A stretch of 64,000 nucleotides of DNA, taken from the NCBI GenBank assembly GCA_963819735.1, contig CAWFXC010000001.1, positions 1,054,001 to 1,118,000 on the forward strand, in the 5' to 3' direction. The translations under genes were made by a program, and so were the position numbers. The notes beneath the pieces are model-generated. The model saw only the letters and a list, made by a program, of their open reading frames with translations, was not told where the DNA came from and searched no databases. Of the stretch, positions 8,055 to 16,865 are shown piece by piece (position 1 is the stretch's first letter; each line of letters starts with the position of its first letter). This DNA comes from CAWFXC01 sp963819735. GTDB lineage: Bacteria > Actinomycetota > Acidimicrobiia > IMCC26256 > DASPTH01.

Positions 8055-9208
8055 CAGACGTGCAGGACGCGCCGCAGATTGGTCTCCATGATCTTCGCCG
8101 CGTCGTCGGCCGGCACTTCGCCCAACGCCTTCTCCATCACAATCCGGTTCTCGGGCCACAGACCGTCACCGTGGGGGAAGTCGCCCTCCCACACGAGGTT
8201 GTCGACGGGAATGTCACCGAGCACGCGCAGCGCGAAGTGCTCGTCGACCAGGCACACGTACATGTGCTCGCGGAACAGCTGCGTCGGCGGCACCTTCCCC
8301 TTGAACTTCTGACCGACCTCGAGGTTGACGTCGAGGCGCTTGTCGTAGAACACCTTGTCGCACCGTTCGAGGATGTACGGGATCCATCCCGCGCCGCCTT
8401 CGGACAGGATCACGTTGAGCCCGGGGAAGCGTTCGAGCACGCCACCGAGAAGCCAGTCGACTGCTGCGCACATCGAGTTCACGCCGTTGAGCGCGGTGAG
8501 GATCGTGTTGGGCGCGTCGGCCGACGTGGTGATCAGACGCGACGAGCTGCCGATGTGCATGCACACTGGCAGGCCGGCTTCGTCGGCCACCGCGAACAAC
8601 GGATCCCAGTGGTCGGTGTGCACCGACGGCAGCCCCAGCACGGTGGGATTCTCCGAGAACGCCACGGCCTTGGCGCCCTTCGCGATCACGCGCTGCAACT
8701 CGGCGACGGCCAGGTCGAGGTCGTCGAGCGGGAGGATCACCGCGCCGAACAGTCGGTCGGGCGCGGTGGCGCACCACTCGTCGAGCAGATAGTCGTTGTA
8801 CGTGCGGATGCACGCGTAGCCCAACTCGTGGTCCTTCACGGTGCCGTAGAACCGGTGTCCGGCGAACCGGGAGTAGTTCGGGAAGCACAGCTGACCCCAC
8901 ACGCCGTCGGTGTCCATGTCGTCGAGCCTCGGGCCGGGGTCGTAGCAACCCGGTCGGATCTCGTCGAAGCGGGCGGTGCCCGGCGCCGGCGGGAAGCCCT
9001 GGACCGGAAGGCCCGGCAGTGGACGGCACGAACCCATCGCGATGTAGACGAGCTCGTCCTCGAACAGCCATGCCTGCCGGCCTTCGTCGGTCTCCACGAC
9101 CCGCGGGCAGGCGTCGCGGTACTTGGCCTCCACCCGATCGACCCACAGGTGCGGTGGCTCGATCATGTGGTCGTCGGCCGACATGAGCTTGGTGCTGGTC
9201 GGCAGCAT
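8054..9208 (-). CDS. Amidohydrolase family 2 metal-dependent hydrolase/decarboxylase
   Basis: A 384-residue TIM-barrel protein of the amidohydrolase_2 group, related to carboxyvanillate-type decarboxylases. The N-terminal SADDHMIEPPHLW matches the usual D-x-H-x-x-E-P opening, with the first metal His pair partly altered. A histidine in PVCMHIGSSSR and the late WEGDFPHGDGLWP segment supply the other expected ligands. GGAAGGAG seven bases before the ATG fixes the start. It is the first gene of a two-gene unit with the CoA-transferase. Its first 46 bases also carry the end of the upstream Lgt-TPR reading frame on the same strand. Confidence 0.88.
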   Translation of the reverse strand: MLPTSTKLMSADDHMIEPPHLWVDRVEAKYRDACPRVVETDEGRQAWLFEDELVYIAMGSCRPLPGLPVQGFPPAPGTARFDEIRPGCYDPGPRLDDMDTDGVWGQLCFPNYSRFAGHRFYGTVKDHELGYACIRTYNDYLLDEWCATAPDRLFGAVILPLDDLDLAVAELQRVIAKGAKAVAFSENPTVLGLPSVHTDHWDPLFAVADEAGLPVCMHIGSSSRLITTSADAPNTILTALNGVNSMCAAVDWLLGGVLERFPGLNVILSEGGAGWIPYILERCDKVFYDKRLDVNLEVGQKFKGKVPPTQLFREHMYVCLVDEHFALRVLGDIPVDNLVWEGDFPHGDGLWPENRIVMEKALGEVPADDAAKIMETNLRRVLHV

Positions 9209-10962
9209 GCCGACTCCTTCCGGCGATGTACCAGTCGGTCTACATCATGCTCGGCGATCGGCGAGAGCTCTTCCATCGCGAGAGTGACAGCTCCGTCGAG
9301 GGTCATCGCCCGTCCTTCGGCCCAGAGCCGCGCGAACACCGAAGCCTCGATCTCGCGCTCGAGTCTCTGCTTGAGCTGCGCCTGACTCTCCAGGTCGCGC
9401 GGCGCGCCCAGGATCCGGCCGTCGTCGCGCAGCCGTTCGTTGAACGCGAGCAGGCGAACCGCGACGTCACGCCGCCCACGTCTCCTCAGCAGGAGCGCGG
9501 CACCGGCCAACGCGATCGCGACGAAGTATTCGAAGCCTCCTTCCTGCAGTGCGGGGAGGGTGCGGATCAATGCGGCGGCCGCACCCTGCTCGTCGCGGAG
9601 CGCCAGGTGAGCGAACGCCTTCATGTATCCCGCCTGGGCGGAGAACGTCATACTGAGCTTCGACGAGATGTCGAAGGCCTCTTGGAGGAGGACGATCGCC
9701 CGCGCCGGGTCGCTCCGGTAGCGCGTGATCCCCGCGGCCTGGAGCGTCAGACCCAACAACCAGGCGTTGCCGAGTGATCGAGCGATGCCCACGCCCTCGT
9801 CGGCAAGGGCAGAACCGCGGGGATCGTCGCTGATCAGCGAGATGTTCAGACCCGCCTGCGAGAGTGTGTCGGCGAGCTCGAACTGGTCCCCGCGGGCGCG
9901 TGCGACCGTCACCGCCTCGTCGCTGAAGCGGAAGACCTCCCCAGCTCGGGATTGCATGAGCGCCGCCACCCCGAGCGTTGAGCACGCGTGCGGGCAGGGC
10001 GGCTCGCCGGTAGCGGCCGACCGGTCGAGGCTGCGTTGCAGGAGGTCGAAGCCCTCCTCCCAGCGGTTGAGGGTGATCGCCATTCCTCCCGCCGTGGCGA
10101 GCATCTCGGCCGTGGCGCGTCCGGGTTCGTCAGGACCCGCGGCGAGTGCAGCGTGGATCCATGCAAGACCTTCTCGGAAGCGGTGGGTGAAGAACCAGAA
10201 GCGCTGGAGCGCGAACACCATGCGGATGAAGACGGAGAGCTCGCGCTCTCGCGTGAAGACCAACGCGGCCCGGATGTTGGGGTACTCCTCGAGGACGAAT
10301 CGGCCGGCGGTGTAGAAGACGCAGTAGAGGGCGAACAGTTGCCCTTTGACGAGCGTGGCTCGCTTTTCGATCGCGAGCAGCGCCACGCAGCCGAGGAGGC
10401 AGTAGATCGATTCGTAGAGGAATGTCGGATGGAACGTCGCGTATTGGGCATATCCAACGGGGCGATGGGCGGGATCGATGTGCAGTGCCCAGGGAACGGT
10501 GGTGGGTGCCCCGAAGAGTTCCTGGTTGAAGTAGTTACCCCACCTGCCGATGGCTTGGGCGATGATGAGCGCGGGGGCGATGGAATCGATGAGGTCGCCG
10601 ACGTCGAGGTGGCGTCGCCGCGCGAGGAGCACGAGCACGAGCGCGCCGCCCGCGACTGCGCCCCAGATGCCGAGGCCCCCGCGCCAGATCTCGAAGGCGC
10701 GTACTGGGTGGTGGGTGAAGAGCTGGTAATCGGTGATGACGTGGTAGAGGCGCGCGCCGACGACGCCGGCAAGCACGGTCCAGAACAGCAGGTCGGTCAT
10801 CTCGTCAGATCGGTGGCCTTTCGCGACCCAACGGCGCTGCGCGATCCATGCGGCAACGAGGACCGCGACGGCGAGCACGATCCCGTAGAGGTGGATGGTC
10901 AACGGTCCGAGCGTGATGGCGTTGTTCGACGGACTCGGTATCGAGGCGAGCAGACCGTTCAC
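9163..10962 (-). CDS. Chimeric gene: N-terminal Lgt domain fused to TPR tail of a LuxR/cyclase-type ATPase
   Basis: Residues 1 to about 222 are a prolipoprotein diacylglyceryl transferase: HLYGIVLAVAV, the GGLGIWGAVAGG motif and the signature GRWGNYFNQELFG (139-151), with about six membrane spans. At AGRFVLEEYPNIRAAL the Lgt sequence stops, and what follows is the helical repeat tail of large LuxR/AfsR-like ATPases (NIRAAL near 229, REGLAWIHAAL, and a closing WAEGRAMTLDGAVTLAMEEL). The Lgt part lacks its last membrane span, so lipoprotein modification is doubtful. The ATPase and HTH parts of the other parent are absent. The frame is open throughout and ends inside the next gene. It looks like an illegitimate deletion fusion; a second intact lgt elsewhere would be expected. 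Confidence 0.75.
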   Translation of the reverse strand: MNGLLASIPSPSNNAITLGPLTIHLYGIVLAVAVLVAAWIAQRRWVAKGHRSDEMTDLLFWTVLAGVVGARLYHVITDYQLFTHHPVRAFEIWRGGLGIWGAVAGGALVLVLLARRRHLDVGDLIDSIAPALIIAQAIGRWGNYFNQELFGAPTTVPWALHIDPAHRPVGYAQYATFHPTFLYESIYCLLGCVALLAIEKRATLVKGQLFALYCVFYTAGRFVLEEYPNIRAALVFTRERELSVFIRMVFALQRFWFFTHRFREGLAWIHAALAAGPDEPGRATAEMLATAGGMAITLNRWEEGFDLLQRSLDRSAATGEPPCPHACSTLGVAALMQSRAGEVFRFSDEAVTVARARGDQFELADTLSQAGLNISLISDDPRGSALADEGVGIARSLGNAWLLGLTLQAAGITRYRSDPARAIVLLQEAFDISSKLSMTFSAQAGYMKAFAHLALRDEQGAAAALIRTLPALQEGGFEYFVAIALAGAALLLRRRGRRDVAVRLLAFNERLRDDGRILGAPRDLESQAQLKQRLEREIEASVFARLWAEGRAMTLDGAVTLAMEELSPIAEHDVDRLVHRRKESACCRPAPSSCRPTTT

Positions 10963-11077
10963 GCGTTGAAGCTCGCGTGGTCTGCGGGTGGTTTCGTGTC
11001 GGTCGTCGTCCTGGTGACACCAGTTGCGCAGTTCGCGAGCCTGTGGCGTTCGCCCGCAAACTTGGATGTCGGCTGGG

Positions 11078-12091
11078 TCACCTGGCTGTCTCGAGGTGGG
11101 CGATCGCGGTTGGAGTCATCGAACGGGTTGGCATCTTCTGCGCCTGGTAGCGGTCCCATTGATCAAGAAGGCGAGTGCCGATGAGGTACACGCCCATGGC
11201 GTAAAGCCAGCCGAGGAGCACGTCGAACACGTAGTGCTCTGCGCCGTAGACGAGGGTGAATCCCATTGCGAGCGGATACAGGGGAAGCAGCCACCGCCAC
11301 CGTCCGGCGGATTGCCAGAAGAACAGGACCAGCAGCAGCGGATACGCCGCGTGGATGGACGGCACGGCGGCGACTGGATTGGCGAGTTTTCCGGTCGCGG
11401 AGAAGATCTGCGCGCCGGAACGTATCCCGATGTGAGCCCACATTTCGTCGATGATCTTGGCGGTGGGCGCCAAGGCGCCTTGCTGGCTCGCAAGCCAGGG
11501 TGGCGCGGCGGGAAACAGCGCGTAGGTCGTGAAGCCGAGGAGGGTCAAGCCAACGAAGAGCGCGGCGAAACGACGAAACCGGGGATAGGCGAACTTCCAC
11601 AGCAGGCCCGCGACGACGAACGACGCGACGAAGTGCGACATGTACACGCCGAACGCCAGGTAGTCCCACCAATGGGCGGTGCCAGGGGTGTATAGCCAAT
11701 GCTGCAGCTGCACCGTGGGGACCTGGCCGAAGAGCGCCTGATCGAAACGGATCTGCAGAAACACGTGCACGTGCAGCCACTGGCCGGCGTAGCCGCGCAG
11801 TGTGTCGTACAGGCTCAGAATGACAAACAACGGGACCCAGTCGCGTACAACATGAGCCCATACCCTCGGATTGCCGGCGCTGGCGGCAATCAATCCGCTT
11901 GTGATCAATAGGAACAACTCGGGACGTCCCTGCGGCACGCCCCACCTGGCGAGTGTCACCACGACGCATGCACACCACACGCCCACAGCGATTTTTGTGC
12001 GCGTCGCTCGCCCACGCGGGCGGTGACCGGGATTCCCGTCCAGATATTCGTCGACGGCGCAACGTTCCCCGGCCGTCTGGTCAGCCCACAT
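11078..12091 (-). CDS. PAP2 superfamily membrane phosphatase (AUR1/IPC synthase-like)
   Basis: A polytopic protein of about 337 residues from the PAP2_3 group, which handles phosphate esters of lipids or inositol in membranes. The catalytic motifs are VPSIHAAYP (Ser-His) and GAEHYVFDVLLGWLYA (His and Asp of the third motif), near the C-terminus as usual. About six spans precede and surround them. The ATG at 12091 has GGGAGG ten bases upstream; an ATG at 12136 would add fifteen basic residues. A fragment similar to its own C-terminus lies just upstream on the same strand, which suggests an old tandem pair. The substrate is unknown. Confidence 0.85.
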   Translation of the reverse strand: MWADQTAGERCAVDEYLDGNPGHRPRGRATRTKIAVGVWCACVVVTLARWGVPQGRPELFLLITSGLIAASAGNPRVWAHVVRDWVPLFVILSLYDTLRGYAGQWLHVHVFLQIRFDQALFGQVPTVQLQHWLYTPGTAHWWDYLAFGVYMSHFVASFVVAGLLWKFAYPRFRRFAALFVGLTLLGFTTYALFPAAPPWLASQQGALAPTAKIIDEMWAHIGIRSGAQIFSATGKLANPVAAVPSIHAAYPLLLVLFFWQSAGRWRWLLPLYPLAMGFTLVYGAEHYVFDVLLGWLYAMGVYLIGTRLLDQWDRYQAQKMPTRSMTPTAIAHLETAR

Positions 12092-12149
12092 CTCGATGGG
12101 CCCTCCCGCTCGTTGCGGTCTTCGAGCGAGAGACATCGCGGGACCTTAC

Positions 12150-12254
12150 CGGCGTGTCGTGACCCGTCAACGGCGCGATCCACCGATCGAAGACACGCGT
12201 GCCCACCACGTAAACGACAGTGGCGTACAGCCAGCCGACGATGATGAAAGGCTT
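12150..12254 (-). pseudogene. Remnant of a second PAP2 gene (C-terminal span only)
   Basis: Read on the minus strand this piece gives FIIVGWLYATVVYVVGTR, then VFDRWIAPLTGHD. It parallels the last span of the downstream PAP2 protein (LGWLYAMGVYLIGTRLLDQW). The catalytic motifs are missing and no matching N-terminal part is found upstream. I read it as the tail of a decayed tandem copy. The rest of the stretch between the PAP2 gene and the LysR gene shows nothing I recognise. Confidence 0.55.
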
Positions 12255-12447
12255 CCACCTCAGCCCGGAAGGGTTGTCCGGCGCGAGTGGTCTCACAGTC
12301 TCACGAGACCACAAGCCTTGCGGTCCTTCATGTCTCGTGCAGTGGTGCCTACCCCGCGTACTGGAGCGTCAGAACGCATGCTCCCATTTGGGTTCTCGCC
12401 CGCCGACAAGTCCAATAGTGATCCTCACGGTCTTCGATAGGGAACGA

Positions 12448-13323
12448 CTATCCGTCGTGAGGCGTGCTGATAGCGAGGTCGAGAAATCGCTGCGCGGCGG
12501 GTGAAAGTTGGGCGATGCGGTAGATGAGGCCGATGGAGCGCCGGAGTGCAGGGTCGAGGTGCGCCACCTCGGCGCCCTGCTCGGCGGCGGTTTGAGCCAT
12601 TCCAGCGGGAACGAACGCGATTCCCGCTCCAGCAAGAACCAGCGGCAGGATCGCCTCACGCTGTTCGGTTTCCACTGCGATGCGCGGTTCAAGCTGCGCG
12701 GCTGCGAACGCTTCGCTGACGAGTCGTCGGGTTGAGGTGCCAACTGGGCTCGTGACCAGCGGCGAGTCGGCCAGGTCCTCGATCCGGACCACATCAGGCA
12801 TATCGCCGGGCGGGAAGATCACAACGAGTTCTTGGTTACCGAGCGACGTGGTGGCGAGGTCGTCACCCATGACCGGCAGCTCCGCTAAGCCGACTTCAGC
12901 TCGTCCGTCGCGGACGCGTTCGGCGACCGCGTTCGCGCTCTCGGGTTCGGTGACGCGCACCACGATTTGAGGGTGCGCACGCCTGAACGCGCCGACAAAC
13001 CCGGCAAGTGGATCGGCGGCGAGGGTGTGCAACGCAACGAGGTCAAGTGTCCCCCGTTCGAGGCCGGCGACGGCCCGCACCGATTCCTCCAGCACGGCGA
13101 GGTCGCGCAGCATTTGACGGGCCGGTCCGACGAACGCGTCCCCGGCCGCGGTTGGTGAGACGCCGCGGGCGAGGCGTTGGAACAACGGCACGCCGAGCTC
13201 GGTCTCGAGGCGGCCGATGCCTTGGGACAGGGACGGTTGCGAAACGTGGAGGTGGGTCGCGGCGGCCGTAAAGGTGCCGTGATCGATCACGCCCACGACG
13301 TACTCGATCTGGCGGAGGTCCAT
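12448..13323 (-). CDS. LysR-family transcriptional regulator of the sulfur island
   Basis: A 291-residue LTTR. Residues 1-60 hold the winged HTH (TFTAAATHLHVSQPSLSQGI), followed by a linker helix and a two-lobed effector-binding domain from about residue 90 (RGTLDLVALHTLAADPLAGF). It is divergent from the TauE/SafE gene with 95 bases between start codons, the classical layout for a LysR that controls its neighbour and itself. The co-inducer may be a sulfur compound judging by the neighbours; this is inference. Confidence 0.92.
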   Translation of the reverse strand: MDLRQIEYVVGVIDHGTFTAAATHLHVSQPSLSQGIGRLETELGVPLFQRLARGVSPTAAGDAFVGPARQMLRDLAVLEESVRAVAGLERGTLDLVALHTLAADPLAGFVGAFRRAHPQIVVRVTEPESANAVAERVRDGRAEVGLAELPVMGDDLATTSLGNQELVVIFPPGDMPDVVRIEDLADSPLVTSPVGTSTRRLVSEAFAAAQLEPRIAVETEQREAILPLVLAGAGIAFVPAGMAQTAAEQGAEVAHLDPALRRSIGLIYRIAQLSPAAQRFLDLAISTPHDG

Positions 13324-13336
13324 AGCTGTAGCCTAT
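13322..13336. promoter_or_regulatory. Possible LysR operator (T-N11-A inverted repeat)
   Basis: The short inverted repeat ATAG-N7-CTAT fits the T-N11-A pattern bound by LysR proteins. It overlaps the LysR start codon and lies in the divergent promoter region. The arms are only four bases long, so chance occurrence is quite possible. Confidence 0.3.
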
Positions 13337-13418
13337 CGGCCAGGCCGAATCTTCGTATTGGACCTTTCGCTGGTTCGGGTGTCCCATGGAGAGGGAGGAG
13401 TGAGGAGTCGGCACGCGG

Positions 13419-14171
13419 ATGAGTTGGTCCACCATCGTCGGGCTCATCATCATCGGTGCGACGGTGGGTTTCCTCGGGGGCCTGTTCGGCAAGGGCGGCT
13501 CGGCGATCGCGACGCCGCTGCTGGTGGCGATCGGGATTCCGCCCATCATCTCGGTGGCGTCACCGTTGCCGTCCACCATTCCCGCGACGATGGTCGCCGC
13601 GGCCGCGTACGGACGTGAACAACTCATCGACTGGCGCGTCGTTCGCTGGTCGGTGATCGTCGGTGTCCCCGCCACCGCGATCGGTGCGTACGCGACCCGG
13701 TGGATCGGCGGCTCCGCGCTCGTGGTCGCCACCGAGATCGTCGTCGCACTCCTCGGGCTCCGGTTCCTGATCGCACCCGGCGACCCCCGAGAGATCGTCT
13801 CCGTGCCCGGCGCGTTTCGTAGCCGGCTCGTCGTCGTCGCGCTCGCGGTCGGGTTGATCTCCGGGCTGCTGGCGAACGGAGGCGGATTCCTCCTCGCGCC
13901 GCTCTACGTTCTCGCGTTGCGTCTCCCCATCAAGGCCGCGTTCGCATCGTCGCTCGTCGTGGCCGCCGCGCTCGCAGTGCCAGGGACCCTCGTGCACGCC
14001 GCGCTCGGCCATATCGACTGGACCATCGTCGTGATCTTCGGCGCGGCGGCGATCCCCCTGTCATTCGTCGGCGCCCGTGTGGCGCTGCGCACCAACAGCG
14101 TCCGCCTCGAACGCATCTACGGCGGCGCGCTCCTCGTCCTCGGAACCGCCACGCTCGCGATCAACCGCTAA
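13419..14171 (+). CDS. TauE/SafE family sulfite/organosulfonate exporter
   Basis: A 250-residue membrane protein with about eight spans. It carries the family's paired glycine-rich motifs: GFLGGLFGKGGSAIATPLL near residue 17 and GLISGLLANGGGFLLAPL near residue 145. The family moves sulfite, sulfoacetate or similar anions. Here it sits at the head of a run of sulfur-oxidation genes, so export of sulfite or another oxidised sulfur product is a reasonable guess. GAGGAG-type sequence about eleven bases upstream supports the ATG. Confidence 0.88.
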   Translation: MSWSTIVGLIIIGATVGFLGGLFGKGGSAIATPLLVAIGIPPIISVASPLPSTIPATMVAAAAYGREQLIDWRVVRWSVIVGVPATAIGAYATRWIGGSALVVATEIVVALLGLRFLIAPGDPREIVSVPGAFRSRLVVVALAVGLISGLLANGGGFLLAPLYVLALRLPIKAAFASSLVVAAALAVPGTLVHAALGHIDWTIVVIFGAAAIPLSFVGARVALRTNSVRLERIYGGALLVLGTATLAINR

Positions 14172-14228
14172 CCCGCCGCAAGCGGTCACTCATATACCGC
14201 CCACACCTACCTCGTCAGGAGGGACGCC

Positions 14229-14867
14229 ATGACCGATCCCAAAGCAACACTCCAGCAAGACGCATCTCTCCGTTCCGCCGCACAACGTCTCGCAGTCGAG
14301 TTCGACGGCACCTTCGCACCCGAGACCATCGACCAGTACCTCGCCGGCAGCTACTGGCAACTCGCCGCCCGCGCCAACGTCGACGCGTTCCTGCCCCTCA
14401 TGACCGAACGCTTCGCCCGTCAACGCCTCCACGCACTGGCCCGGATCGAAGGACGAGAAGACGCCGACCAGCCGACCGTGCTGTTCCTCTGCACCCACGA
14501 CGCCGGACGATCCCAAATGGCGCTCGGCTGGTTCAAGCAAATGGCCGGCACATCCGCCCTCGCGTGGTCGGCCGGCACTGAACCCCGCAGCACGGTCAAT
14601 CCTGCTGCCATTGCCGCCATGGCCGAGATCGGCATCGACATCGCCGACGAGTTCCCCGAACCTTGGACCGACGAACTCGTCCGCGCCGCCGACGTCATCA
14701 TCGCGATCGGAAGCGATCGTGACTTCCCCGTCGTCCCTGGAACACGATACGAAAAATGGAAGTTCGACGATCCCGAAGGACAAGACCTCGTAGCAATCCG
14801 TCCGATCCGCGACGAGATCGGCGAACACGTCCGAGACCTGCTCGCCACCCTCGAGCTCGTCGGCTGA
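14229..14867 (+). CDS. ArsC-like low-molecular-weight phosphatase with N-terminal helical domain
   Basis: A 212-residue protein. The first 75 residues are the three-helix dimerisation module seen on actinobacterial ArsC proteins. The rest is an LMW-PTP/arsenate reductase fold with P-loop C88-THDAG-R94-S and the general-acid region KFDDPEGQ. In mycothiol-dependent arsenate reductases the segment before FPGKRY usually contains GCGDxCP; here it reads GSDRDFPVVPG, so those cysteines are gone. The catalytic Cys and Arg remain. Arsenate reduction is therefore uncertain, and a thiol or phosphatase role within the sulfur island is possible. It lies 57 bases after the exporter gene, on the same strand. 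Confidence 0.75.
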   Translation: MTDPKATLQQDASLRSAAQRLAVEFDGTFAPETIDQYLAGSYWQLAARANVDAFLPLMTERFARQRLHALARIEGREDADQPTVLFLCTHDAGRSQMALGWFKQMAGTSALAWSAGTEPRSTVNPAAIAAMAEIGIDIADEFPEPWTDELVRAADVIIAIGSDRDFPVVPGTRYEKWKFDDPEGQDLVAIRPIRDEIGEHVRDLLATLELVG

Positions 14868-15026
14868 CCACACGATCCCCGTCGTCGACATTCGCACCGC
14901 GGAGCACTTCCCGTTGGAATCCGATTGATCTCTTATGACCTTCGGCCCTGCGCGACGCTCGTGGTGGTCCCTAGCCTCTGAATATGGATCACCATCCGTT
15001 CCACCGACCTGAACGGCGCGTGAAGA

Positions 15027-16718
15027 GTGGCTGAGGTGTCCGAACACTCCGGCTTAGTGTCGCGGGTCGTGATCGTGGGTGGCGTCGCCGGCGGGATGTC
15101 AACCGCAACTCGCCTTCGTCGCCTCGACGCTGCCGCCCAGATAACGATCCTCGAACGGTCAGGCCACGTCTCGTTTGCGAACTGCGGCCTGCCCTACTTC
15201 GTCGGGGGATTGATCGAAGCGGAGGACGACCTCACCCTCCAGACCCCCGAACAACTGTTCGACCGATTCCGCCTCGACGTGAGAGTTCACCATGAAGTCG
15301 TCGCGATCGACCGCGTGGGCCATACGGTGACGGCTCGGTGCACGGTGACGGGTGCGGACACGATTGTCGGATACGACAAGCTCGTGCTCAGCATGGGCGC
15401 CGCGCCGGTACGGCCACCGATCCCCGGCTATGACCGCGTTCGCACACTGCGGACGGTCGAAGACGCAGCCCGACTCGCATCGGATGTCCACGTCAGACCC
15501 TCGCGAGCGGTCGTGATCGGCGCCGGATTCATCGGACTCGAGATGGCCGAAAATCTCGTCGGTCAGGGCATCGACGTCACCGTCGTCGAAGCCGCACCGC
15601 AAGTGCTCCCTCCCCTCGATCCGGAGCTCGCCATTCTTGTCGCTGACGAGCTCGTCACTCACGGCGTGCACCTCGAAACCGGGGCAACGGTCGCGTCGGT
15701 CGAGCAAAGCACCGTGACCCTTGCCGACGGCCGAGTCCTCGCAGCAGACCTTGTGGTTGGTGCGATCGGCGTACGGCCCGATGTGGGACTCGCTGAAGTC
15801 GCCGGCTTGGCATTGGGACCGACCGGTGGCATCGCGGTCAGCGACGCGAACCAGACCAACGATCCTGACATCTACGCGGTTGGTGACGCGGTGGAGAAGC
15901 CCGACGCGGTCTCGCACGCGACGTCGCTCATCGCCTTAGCCAACGTTGCCAATCGTCAAGGTCGAAGGGTGGCCGATCACATCGCTGGTCGACCCTCGCG
16001 CGAGGTCGCATCGCTAGGGACCGCCATCGTCAAAGTGTTCGATCTGGTCGCGGCAACCGTCGGGTGGAATGAACGCCGTTTGCGAACCGCCGAGCGGCCA
16101 TTTCGAGCTATCCATTCGCATCCGTTCGACCACGCCACCTACTACCCGGGCGCAACACGCATGGCCACGAAGCTGATCTTCGACCCGAACGACGGAACGA
16201 TCCTTGGCGCCCAGATCGTTGGCCGCAACGGTGTCGACAAACGAATCGACGTGATCGCGACCGCGATGGCCGGCGGCATCACTGCAGACGGCCTCGCCGA
16301 TCTCGAACTCGCGTACGCCCCACCGTTCTCGTCCGCCAAGGACCCCGTCAACCTGCTCGGATACATGGCGGAAAACGTGCTCTGCGGCGACTGCGATGTC
16401 GTCGACCCGCGCGAACTGGACGCACTCGTCACACAGGGATGGACCCTCGTAGACGTACGCACGCCCGGGGAACACACCAACGGCGCGATTCCAGGATCGA
16501 TCAACGTACCCATCGACTCACTCCGCGACCAGCTCGATACGCTCGGTCACGGTCCGGTCATCGTCTACTGCGAAGTTGGTCAACGAGGACACACCGCGAC
16601 CGCCCTCATGCACGAACTCGGGATACACGTCCGGAACCTCGACGGCGGCTACCAAACATGGACAGCCTCGACGCGTGCTCACGCACCGGCCCCACCGGCA
16701 GCTGCGCCAAATCCGTGA
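15027..16718 (+). CDS. FAD-dependent CoA-disulfide reductase fused to rhodanese domain
   Basis: A 563-residue two-domain enzyme. Residues 12-460 are a pyridine nucleotide-disulfide oxidoreductase: FAD motif VVIVGGVAGGMSTATRLRR, active-site SFANC with C53 as in CoA-disulfide and CoA-persulfide reductases, NAD(P)H motif VVIGAGFIGLEMAE, and DIYAVGDAVE. Residues about 465-550 are a rhodanese with loop C515-EVGQRGH. Such fusions reduce CoA- or protein-bound polysulfide and pass sulfane sulfur between sites. The start is a GTG after GAG-rich sequence; other GTG codons just downstream are possible. Its place between ArsC-like and SQR genes fits cytosolic sulfane-sulfur handling. Confidence 0.9.
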   Translation: MAEVSEHSGLVSRVVIVGGVAGGMSTATRLRRLDAAAQITILERSGHVSFANCGLPYFVGGLIEAEDDLTLQTPEQLFDRFRLDVRVHHEVVAIDRVGHTVTARCTVTGADTIVGYDKLVLSMGAAPVRPPIPGYDRVRTLRTVEDAARLASDVHVRPSRAVVIGAGFIGLEMAENLVGQGIDVTVVEAAPQVLPPLDPELAILVADELVTHGVHLETGATVASVEQSTVTLADGRVLAADLVVGAIGVRPDVGLAEVAGLALGPTGGIAVSDANQTNDPDIYAVGDAVEKPDAVSHATSLIALANVANRQGRRVADHIAGRPSREVASLGTAIVKVFDLVAATVGWNERRLRTAERPFRAIHSHPFDHATYYPGATRMATKLIFDPNDGTILGAQIVGRNGVDKRIDVIATAMAGGITADGLADLELAYAPPFSSAKDPVNLLGYMAENVLCGDCDVVDPRELDALVTQGWTLVDVRTPGEHTNGAIPGSINVPIDSLRDQLDTLGHGPVIVYCEVGQRGHTATALMHELGIHVRNLDGGYQTWTASTRAHAPAPPAAAPNP

Positions 16719-16865
16719 CAAGTCGCTCGCCGCTTCGAGCGGGTAACGGTGGCCACGGCTCCTCGCGGGTTGCACCGCGGTACTCGAGCGCATCGAGCTG
16801 TCGTGCGCGACCAGGGTCCTTGGGCCCTGCCGAACCGCCAGCGCTCATGCGTACCGTGGCACAGC

